Source: Ascoidea asiatica
Taxonomy: Eukaryota; Ascomycota; Saccharomycetes; Ascoideales; Ascoideaceae
Length of the DNA: 64,000 nt
Direction of reading: 5' to 3'
Assembly: GCA_001600695.1 (NCBI GenBank)
Contig: BCKQ01000018.1
Coordinates: 40,518 to 104,517, forward strand
Below, piece by piece: positions 55,763 to 64,000 of this stretch. Both the position numbers and the translations under genes were made by a program. Below the pieces are notes generated by a model. That model made no database searches and was not told the DNA's origin. It worked only from the letters and a program-made list of their open reading frames with translations. Every line of letters begins with the position of its first letter. The first letter of the stretch is position 1.

Positions 55763-56575
55763 TTTATCTTTTCTTATTAAAAAAAGAGGAAATAAATCAT
55801 TTATAAAAGAATTGAGATTAAAAGAAGATGATAAAATGATAAATATATATGAATGAATGAATATATCATTATCATTTTTTCTTTTCTTTTATATATATAT
55901 ATACTATACTGTATATATTGTATATATTGTATATATGAATATGACTTGACTCGATATGAAGTTATCGAATTAAAGATGAAATGGTAGCAATTGCTTTAAA
56001 ACAGATCAAATTGACTGTGATTATGATTATTTGATTATTATTTAATAATCATTTGATAATATTTGATAATATTTGATAATATTTAATAATATTTAATAAC
56101 AATTGACAATAATTTGATTGTGATTGAGTGTTATTGAGTGTTATTGATAGGATATATCCAAATATATCTAAAGAAGGTTTGCCAATGGAGTTGCAAAGCA
56201 AGTTGATTTGATATAAAGATGAAGTTTTGAGCATGTCTTTCAAAGAAGGTTTGATTTGTCTCAGAGCTCTCGCGCGCTACCAGAAGAAGAAGTTAGCAAT
56301 GAAAGCTTCTGAGAAGGTGGCGATCATCCCGCTTGTTTTCTGCTTGTTTTCTGCTCGATTTCTGTCACACGCCAATTGCTCCGGCACGTGCGTGAGTCGC
56401 CGCAGGAGTTCTCCGCTTTGCCACGTGATCTGAAATAAAATAAAATAAATAAATAAATAAGAAGATCCTAAAAACTGGTGTCAAAGAAGGTTATACAAAT
56501 TACGTGTATATAACCGATAACCGAAGTAGTATAGCTAATAAATAAATAAATAAATAAATATATATTCAATTTCAT
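55698..56575. promoter_or_regulatory. Upstream region of FAA2 copy A with GC island and CACGTG pair
   Basis: An AGTA tetranucleotide run lies at about 55717-55760. GAGTGTTATT and ATATTTGATA repeats are near 56055-56145. A GC-rich island at about 56250-56430 contains two CACGTG sites (56385-56390 and 56422-56427). No gene or RNA was recognised. Oleate-response-type CGG-N(15-18)-CCG pairs were looked for by eye, with no clear case. Confidence 0.5.
55717..55760. repeat. (AGTA)n tetranucleotide repeat
   Basis: About eleven units, starting roughly 20 bp upstream of the FAA2 copy A start codon. Confidence 0.92.
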
Positions 56576-58933
56576 TTATAATTTACTCTTTTCTTCTCTA
56601 ATTAATGATCCTTCTTCATATAACTTATCAATAATATCCTTAAAATACTCATTACAATTCTTTCTTCTAACTTTCATAGTTGGAGTTATTAAATTATTCT
56701 CAACTTTTAATGGATTTATATAAATTTGAAAATTATGAATTTTTTCAAAATTATTTAATATTTTCTTATTCATTTTTTCTTCAATTTCTTTAATATTATT
56801 ATTAAGATAAATTAAAATATCTTTCTTTAAATTATAATTATTATTAATTAATTTAATAATCTTATCATCATTATTATTACCAATTTTATTTGATAAATTT
56901 TTTAAATAATTTAATAAATTTTCATTTTTTTTATTTTTTTTATTTTTAATATTTAAAAAATTTATTTTATTTGAATTTATTAATTTTTTAAAATTTATTA
57001 TATCAATACCAAAAATTCCAATTAAATAATTCTTAAATGAATTACCATAAATAAAACTTTGTAATAATATTGAAGAACTTGAAATATAAATATTTTCAAT
57101 TTTTTCTGGGGATATATATTCTCCTTGACTTAATTTATAAAAATTCTTTAATCTATCAATTACAAATAATTTATTATCACTTTCATTATCATTATCATTA
57201 TCATTATCATTGTCACTAATATTTTCAATTTTTCCAATATCTCCAGTTTTAAACCATCCTTCATTATCAAAACTTTCTTTTGTTGCTTTTTCATTAAGAA
57301 AATATCTTTCAAAAATTTGTGGACCTCTGATTAAAATTTCTCCTTTTGAAATACCATTTTTATTTTTATTATTAGAAATATAATTCATTTCTGGAATATC
57401 CATTAATTTAATTTCTGTAGTTAATCCACCTGTACCACTACTACCAATAATATTATCAAAAGATTTTGATGTTGTCATTATTGCCATACTTTCTGTTAAT
57501 CCATAACATTGTTTAAATCCAATATTTAAATTATCTTTTAAAAATTTTATAGTTTCATCTGCTAATGGTGCAGATGCAGTTAAAAAATATTCACAATTTT
57601 CAAATCCAAAATTTTTTCTAATTTTATTAATAATTAAATTTTTTTTAAATTTTTCTTCATTTTTTTCAATAAAATTTAATTCATTTAAATAAATTTTTAT
57701 TAAATTTTCAAATTTTGTAAAAATTCTAGGTACACCTGTTAAAAAATTTGGTTTTAAAATTTTTAAATCTTCATATAATGAATTTATTGAAATTTCTAAA
57801 CTTGGAAATCCAATTATTCCTCCACTAATAATTTCAAATATTGACATTTGTCTTTCTAAAATATGTGCTAATGGTAAATATGATAATGATTTATATTGAA
57901 ATTTAATATTTGGTGTACCAATTTGTGTAAATGCAAATGTTATACCTGCCATTAATTGTTTTTGATTAATTTCAACACCTTTTGGTAAACCTGTTGTACC
58001 TGATGTAAAAGATATAGTATATAATGAATTTTTTTTTGATGGATTTAAATTTATTGGAAATTTTTTACCAATTTTTTCAATATCTTTAAAATTTAAAATT
58101 TTTAAATTTAATTCATTACTAAAAAAAATTAAATAATTATCTTTAATTAAATCTAAATCATCAAAAGAAATTATAAATAATAAAGATTTTAATTCATTTA
58201 TATAATTTTTTTTTAAATTTAAAATTTTTAAAATTTTTGATTTTGATGTAAAAATTATTGGAGATTTTGTTAAATTTAAAATATATTTTGAAGTTTCATA
58301 ACCTAAAGTATCATAAAGAGCAGTATTTGGTAAATTAAAAGCTTGACAAGCTAAATCTGTTAAAATCCATTCATATCTATTTGAAGAATATAAACAAACC
58401 ATAAATTCATAATTATAATTATTATTTGAAAAAAAATTTGGATAAATTGATTTAATTTTTTTAAAATTTGAATTATTTAAAATTAAATTTAAAATTCCAG
58501 AACCTAAATAATTTCTTCTTTTTTTAATTTCATTATATGTAAAAAATGTATAAAATTTATCAAAATTATTTTTAATTGAATTATTAAATTTTCTATAACC
58601 TAAACAATTATAATTTGGCCATAAATTTACAGAAATTTCAAATAAATTAAAATAATTATTTAAAAATGGATGAATATAATTAATTAAATCAGGTTGATTA
58701 TTATCAATTAATCTTTTTGATCTATAAATTGAAGAATATCCATCTTTTTTTGAATTTTTTATTGGTAATAAAATATCAATTTGATCAGAAGGTAATGGTA
58801 AATTTGCATATAAATTTAAAAAATAATCTTTTTGAGATTTTGTTAAAATATAACCAATTTTTTTATCAAATTTATAATCATTTTCATTATAATTTTTAAT
58901 AAAATGAAGTGAAGATGATTGATCAATTGACAT
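56576..58933 (-). CDS. FAA2: Peroxisomal fatty-acid-CoA ligase, Faa2-like, copy B
   Basis: Tandem paralogue of copy A, 785 residues, same strand. AMP-binding motif SFTSGTTGLPKG near residue 308, then YLPLAHILERQ, FKQCYGLTESMA and DRLKNFYKLSQGEYISPEK. It ends in SKL, the canonical peroxisomal signal. Differences from copy A: TASAPLADETIKF replaces the TGSAPIAPETVKF block (Gly to Ala in a nucleotide-contacting loop), a central loop is about 25 residues shorter, and the region before the signature has a DN-repeat insert (SDNDNDNDNDNE). A 153-bp block is identical to copy A at DNA level. The copies may differ in chain-length preference, but sequence alone does not tell which. Confidence 0.92.
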   Translation of the reverse strand: MSIDQSSSLHFIKNYNENDYKFDKKIGYILTKSQKDYFLNLYANLPLPSDQIDILLPIKNSKKDGYSSIYRSKRLIDNNQPDLINYIHPFLNNYFNLFEISVNLWPNYNCLGYRKFNNSIKNNFDKFYTFFTYNEIKKRRNYLGSGILNLILNNSNFKKIKSIYPNFFSNNNYNYEFMVCLYSSNRYEWILTDLACQAFNLPNTALYDTLGYETSKYILNLTKSPIIFTSKSKILKILNLKKNYINELKSLLFIISFDDLDLIKDNYLIFFSNELNLKILNFKDIEKIGKKFPINLNPSKKNSLYTISFTSGTTGLPKGVEINQKQLMAGITFAFTQIGTPNIKFQYKSLSYLPLAHILERQMSIFEIISGGIIGFPSLEISINSLYEDLKILKPNFLTGVPRIFTKFENLIKIYLNELNFIEKNEEKFKKNLIINKIRKNFGFENCEYFLTASAPLADETIKFLKDNLNIGFKQCYGLTESMAIMTTSKSFDNIIGSSGTGGLTTEIKLMDIPEMNYISNNKNKNGISKGEILIRGPQIFERYFLNEKATKESFDNEGWFKTGDIGKIENISDNDNDNDNDNESDNKLFVIDRLKNFYKLSQGEYISPEKIENIYISSSSILLQSFIYGNSFKNYLIGIFGIDIINFKKLINSNKINFLNIKNKKNKKNENLLNYLKNLSNKIGNNNDDKIIKLINNNYNLKKDILIYLNNNIKEIEEKMNKKILNNFEKIHNFQIYINPLKVENNLITPTMKVRRKNCNEYFKDIIDKLYEEGSLIREEKSKL
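58240..58392. repeat. 153-bp block identical between the two FAA2 copies (copy B site)
   Basis: Partner of the block at 55028-55180. A second nearly identical stretch lies further upstream in both genes (about 55322-55396 and 58532-58606). Confidence 0.88.
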
Positions 58934-59956
58934 TATTATTATTAATTAAAAATTTGAAGTAATAAATGAATTGAATTGAATTGAATTGAATTGAATTGAA
59001 TTGAATTACATTCTCTATTTTATGAATTGATTGAGTTATACTCTTTCTTATATATTGAATAATTGATTTGAAATTAAATTGAAGATAACATTTAAAGAAA
59101 AGAAATATTGTTGAATAAGAATAAGAAAAGATAAGTTTTTTTCATAACCAATTAAAAGGAAATAAAACAAAACTAAGATTCTTCATTTATCAAATAAAAT
59201 TTCAAAGTAATAAAAACAGTTAGTTGCCTGAATTCTCCACAATGAAACACAAATACCAACAAGCATCAGGTTAAATTACTCCAAAAAGCTAAAGCTATCT
59301 ATCCATTTTATTATATCTGGAATGATTCATGATTGTTTTCTCTCCATCTTTCTGCAAAACAACATATAGTTACTAAAGAAGCATTATTACTTTGCTTCAC
59401 CTTTTGTAAAATCAGATTCCTGAAGCAAAGAACTAAAAACTAGTAAAAAGGGTTTCATCGATGACCTTTGTTCGTCTGGGGAAAAAGACAGCGCATTGCC
59501 GGAAACCAGCTTTGTGGTTCTTCTCCTTCCCCAACTTGTCCCTGTCCTAACAAACTGGATTCTCTCTTGTCATAACTGACTGAACTATTTGTCCTATATC
59601 ACACCTGCCTATTCTGGTTGAAGTGCGGCTGGTGAAAGTTGTTTAAACAGGAACACTTTGTGTAAAAGGGATAGTTTCCATTTTGGGTACATTATCCGCT
59701 TCCTAGATGAACCACCACCTCTCTTACTGGGATCTATTCTAATTTTGAACTTTGATTATGTCAGCTATCAAAAAACACTGATAACCCCAAATCTTGAAAT
59801 TCCCCTGATTTAGATTTAGGAAATGTAATTCAAATCATAAATTTTTATTATCATCATCATCATCATATCAATTGAAGTTTAAAATTATGATAAATATTTT
59901 ATTAAAATTTAGAAGAATAATAAATAAATTCAATTTTATTTTTTGCTTTAATGAAT

Positions 59957-59994
<38 letters not shown>

Positions 59995-60114
59995 CGTACT
60001 TTTGTATTACATAATATTCGTAATATAACTACTTATTTTTTATTTTTCTGATTATATTCATATTAATTTTAAAAAAAAAAATCAATTAAATTAATTAAAA
60101 TTTTCATATTCTCA
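58934..60114. promoter_or_regulatory. Bidirectional upstream region of FAA2 copy B and ARG81-like
   Basis: A TTGAA pentamer run lies at about 58969-59006. A GC-richer island spans about 59450-59720. AAT repeats lie at about 59961-59993 before the ARG81-like ATG. No gene, RNA or TGACTCA site was recognised. Confidence 0.5.
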
Positions 60115-60518
60115 ATGGAAAAAGAACTTCAATTTGAAAAAATTTTAAAAATTAATCAAAATAATATTGAAATTAATAAAAATTCAACTTTAATTTTAAA
60201 ATCAAATCAAAAAACAAATCAAAAATTAAATAGAAATTCAATTTTAAAATCTAAACAGAAAAAATCATCTTTAATCAAAAATTCCAATTCAAATACAAAT
60301 ACAAAAACAAATAAAGTTAAAAAAACAAGAGGATTTTCAGGTTGTTGGTTATGTAGACAAAGAAAAATTAAATGTGATGGTTTAAAACCAAATTGTAAAA
60401 GATGTTTGAAATCAAATTTAATTTGTTCTGGATATGATATTAAATTAAAATGGTCTTTACCTTTAACTTCTAAAACTTATTCAATTTCAAATAAAAATTT
60501 CACTTCCAATAATATTAC

Positions 60519-60557
<39 letters not shown>

Positions 60558-63447
60558 AGAATATTTTCAAAGATGTCAAATAGAATTTGTTGATTGGAAT
60601 TCAATCAATTCAAATTATTATAATTTATCTTTTATTGATCATTTAATTAAATTAATTGATTTACAATCAATTCAATTATCAAATAATAATACTATAAATA
60701 ATAATAAATTAAAAGTTAAAAAATCAATAAAGAATAATGTAAAAAATTTAATTCAAGGTCCATTTTCTGTATTTAATTATAATATTCCAATTGAAAATAA
60801 TAAAATTATTCATAATAAAAGTATAAATATCAATAATAATATAAATAATTATCAATTTAAAAATCAAAATGATATATTTAATAGCCTTTATGATTATAAT
60901 TATAACTATAATTATAATACTAAATTTAATAATAACTATGATTGTAATTATAATCATCAATTAATTAATACTAAAGAATCGGTGAATAATAATCAACAAA
61001 TTATAAATAACAATAACAATAACAATAATAATAATAATAATAATAATAACTTTAATTCTACTTTAACTTTTACTTCTGATACAAATATGAATCTTTTATT
61101 ATTAGGTCATCCTATATTAAGTGATGATTCTCAAAATGAGGAAAATGAAATTTCTTTGAAAATTATATCAAAAAATAAATCATCAAGTAAAAATGATAAT
61201 TTAAATAATACAACTAAAGTTATTTCAAATCCTGAAAAAAATAATAATAATAAATTTAATTTTTCTAAAAGTAAAAAAACAATTATAAGAAAACGTCCAT
61301 TATGGTTGCATTCTTCTTTAATTAAAAATTACAATCTTTCTTTAAATACTTTCACTGAACTTTTATTAGATAAAAAAAATAATGATAATAATACTATTAT
61401 AAAAAATTTACAAATATTATTTGATGGAAAAGATTATATTTTTAATAGTAAAGAATATTACGTTAATCCTTTGATTTTTAAAAAATTAATTATATTTAAA
61501 GATAATAAAATTTTTTTAACTGATAATTTAAAATTTCTTATTAAACATTTTGAAAAAAATGTATTACATTTATTAATGAACTTTTCAATTATTAATTCTT
61601 CAATTTCAAATCCATGGACTGAAAATTTTTTCCCATTCATTAAAAAAATTCTTCCTCAAGTTTTTTCTGACCCAAATATCAATGAAAATGATTTATTTTC
61701 AATTAGTTCAAATATAAAAGTTTTTTTAGAAGATAAACTTTTATATCTTAAACAAATATTAATCTTTCAAATTTTATCGATATCTGCTTTTCATGTTTAT
61801 GATAGTAATATTATTTATACTTCAATTATGACAAAAAATGAATTTCTTGAAATATCAACTAGTTTAAGAAATTTCTTGGTTACAAAACTTGAATCATTAG
61901 TAGATTATTTAAATTTGGATAATAATTTACAAGAAATAGTCTTAAATGAAAATGTTCCAAACAGTGTTTCAATTAATTTAAAAGTTATTTTTTTATTATG
62001 TTTCTTTATTCAATTATATCTTGATAATATTTTTGACTCCTTATGTAGTTTTGACAAATATTTTACAATTTGTGATAAAATTGTTATAAGTTTAACAACA
62101 ACTTCAGAAATTTTAAATTCAAATTACACTTATGATAATGATTATGTTAATCATGATTTGATTAATGATTTAAATGATTTTAATGATGATGATGATATTA
62201 GCAATAGCAATTTTTTAAATAAAAATTTGAATAATCCAATCAATAATAATAATGAACTTAATTTTAACTTTAATTATTTGATAATTTACTTAAAAATTTA
62301 TAAAAATCTTTATAATGCAACTTTCATGATAGATAGAGAAAACTTTCAAGTTATAAAAATTAAAAAATTTGATGATATATTGAATAAAAACTTTAATTTA
62401 ATCAAAGAGGATTATGATCTTTATTTCAAATCAATTCAAAATCTTTCTCGATCAAACTCTGTTTCTTCTCAGAGTCAATCATATTCTCCAGAGGAATTCT
62501 CAGGTTTAAAAAATAAAAGATCAAATTCTTCTTCTTTGAGAATAGTGAAAACTGATTCTAAAATATTTAACAATCAAAATAATAGTAGACCTACATTTCA
62601 AGTTAAATTCAACTGTGATAATGAAAATGAAGAGGATAAATTATATGATGATAATCCCAAATACTCGGATTCGGATCATTTTCTTCATCATAATAGCAAA
62701 ACATCTTCTCCTAAATTAGTTGAACTTCCTTTTGGAAATCCACATATGTATTTAAATTCAACCAATAATATTGATCCAGATATTTTAAACTTCAATGATC
62801 TTATATTTCCTGTTCCTTTATCTTTAATAAATCTTTTAAATAAAATAACAAAATTGTGCAATCATAACAATTTTTTCAAAGCTAGAAAAATTCACCCTAG
62901 AAATTTTCCAAGAATAGCTGCAGACTTTGAAGATCGATTGTTGAATTGGAAAATAAATTGGAACCTTTATTACTATAATGAAGAGCATTTAGAACCTCGA
63001 TTTTTTTCTTTGTACCATGAATTGATATATCATAATACAATGTCATTTTATTATTCTTTACTAACTTTATTTTATAGAATTATCAAAGGAACTCCTTCTA
63101 GCTTATTGGGAACATTTGTCAAACAATCTATTTTTCATTTAAAAAGAATATTTGAAATTAGAAATAAAACTTCTCAAAAAGATGGAAATCTTGTGTATTA
63201 CTTCAAACCGTTTTTCTTTCAAATTTTTATAATGAGTTCAGAAGCTAATTCTAAAGTTTTGCGTGATCAGTGTAAAGAACTATGGAAAGAATATGAGAGA
63301 TATGGTAATATAAATTTATTTTCCAAGCATTTTTTCAAAGCAAAAATGGTAATTTTTGAATGCTGGAGAGCTCAAGATGCAGGAGAAGAAGATAATTCAT
63401 GGGTCGATGTTGTAATCGATTGGAAAGTTGAATTATTTTTGATTTAG
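60115..63447 (+). CDS. ARG81: Zn2Cys6 transcription factor, Arg81 (ArgRII)-like arginine regulator
   Basis: In S. cerevisiae Arg81 senses arginine and, with Arg80, Mcm1 and Arg82, represses synthesis and induces catabolism genes. The DNA-binding cluster has cysteines at 77, 80, 87, 94, 97 and 104 (C-X2-C-X6-C-X6-C-X2-C-X6-C), preceded by RGFSGC and followed directly by SGYDIKLKW, which closely matches Arg81 (GGYDIKLRW). A FQRCQIEFVDW segment and a RKRPLWLH block also look like Arg81. A fungal-specific regulatory domain occupies the C-terminal half. The 1110 residues compare with 880. Asn runs and low-complexity segments account for much of the difference. It was named by the cluster and its flank, so orthology is likely but unproven. 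Confidence 0.78.
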
Positions 63448-63585
63448 GTTTTATATTCCTATTGAGAATTATTGAAAGATTTTTATAGTATTGTACAATA
63501 ATAAGCTAAATAAATATTTACGAATATATTGAATTAAAAAAATGCTTCACAAAATAAAGTTTGGTTATAAAGACCACTACTTCCA

Positions 63586-63984
63586 TTATTCTGTATCACT
63601 TAGATTAGAATCAGAATCACTTGCATCACTCATCTCAGAATCCTCTTCTTTTTCTTCTTTAATATCATCTACGTAATCTTTCATTTCAACATCCTCTTTA
63701 CTGGATCCTTTACCAAAAATATTTTCAACTTCTAGTTTCTTCTTATTTTTAAATTTAGAAGTTCCTTCAGTGGCAGCTATTTTTCTTTCTTCTTTCATTT
63801 CAAGTACTAAACTCTCTCTTATGATCTTTTCTTCTTCTTCCTGAATATCTTGTTGAATCATGAAAAATTTACCAATTGGAGTGTCATTTTTCTCGAAATC
63901 GACAAGATTTTTTAAATTAGAAATATTTCGCTTAGATACCACAATTTTTTCTCTCTTGTTTAATATAAATTTTGAGTTTTCCAT
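63586..63984 (-). CDS. Acidic C-terminal protein, unidentified, possibly the end of a longer gene
   Basis: 132 codons from an ATG at 63984. The frame remains open to the window edge, so the true start may lie outside. A basic N part (NKREKIVVSKRNISNLKNL) is followed by DTPIGKFFMIQQD. A Glu-rich helix (QEEEEKIIRESLVLEMKEERK) precedes a Lys/Glu stretch and a strongly acidic Ser/Asp tail (SDASDSDSNLSDTE) typical of nuclear or nucleolar proteins and a likely casein-kinase-2 substrate. I do not recognise a family. It converges with the ARG81-like gene, only about 140 bp apart. Balanced codon use and the absence of repeats make a real gene likely. Confidence 0.65.
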   Translation of the reverse strand: MENSKFILNKREKIVVSKRNISNLKNLVDFEKNDTPIGKFFMIQQDIQEEEEKIIRESLVLEMKEERKIAATEGTSKFKNKKKLEVENIFGKGSSKEDVEMKDYVDDIKEEKEEDSEMSDASDSDSNLSDTE

Positions 63985-64000
63985 TGATTTAGTGATTAAT

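Noticed and set aside
16192-58933. A fatty-acid gene cluster formed by FAA1-like and two FAA2-like genes
   Set aside because: FAA1-like is 35 kb and many unrelated genes away from the FAA2 pair. Only the pair is a real tandem.

Overview
This 64-kb window is nuclear DNA of a budding yeast (Saccharomycotina). Coding DNA is extremely AT-rich and favours A/T-ending codons. Asn runs encoded by pure AAT repeats are common. Two short introns carry yeast-type signals (GTATGT or GTAAGA donors, TGCTAAC or TACTAAT branch points). The gene set is typical of yeasts: SNF7, PSF1, GCN3, MEF2, MRPL51, a PPZ phosphatase, ARG81-like, TOS1, a PIR-type wall protein and FAA-type acyl-CoA synthetases. I cannot name the species. 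CTG codons are too rare and too poorly placed to show how CUG is decoded. Ambiguous bases (N) occur only in the first 3 kb, in a repetitive retrotransposon.

Layout. 1-4.2 kb: a Ty1/copia retrotransposon on the minus strand that runs off the left edge. Its single gag-pol frame has two nonsense codons in gag. Upstream of gag are a TATA box and a dense array of heat-shock elements. 5.9-10.6 kb: a taurine/sulfonate-type dioxygenase and an allantoate-permease-family transporter on the same strand, a likely sulfonate-use pair. 13-21 kb: a PIR-type wall protein without PIR repeats, a small orphan gene, FAA1/FAA4-like acyl-CoA synthetase and an orphan membrane protein. 23-36 kb: SNF7, an RBR ubiquitin ligase (HEL1-like), PPZ phosphatase, TOS1 and intron-containing MRPL51. 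36-41.6 kb: one large Sec7/PH Arf-GEF gene (SYT1-like) whose frame breaks at a run of ten A. 42-49 kb: a METTL16-like methyltransferase whose stop codon overlaps that of PSF1, then MEF2 and GCN3. 49.8-59 kb: an intron-split membrane-anchored GH17 glucanase and two tandem FAA2-like peroxisomal acyl-CoA synthetases ending in SRL and SKL. 60-64 kb: an ARG81-like Zn2Cys6 regulator and an unidentified acidic protein at the right edge.

Cell-wall genes (PIR-type, TOS1, GH17) and fatty-acid activation genes (FAA1-like and two FAA2-like) recur, but apart from the dioxygenase/transporter pair and the FAA2 pair I see no cluster logic. The intergenic DNA is unusual. Islands of near-normal GC content sit in most long gaps between AT-rich genes, and minisatellites with a 10-11 bp period recur in front of genes. 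The most interesting single element is the heat-shock-element array that appears to drive the retrotransposon.
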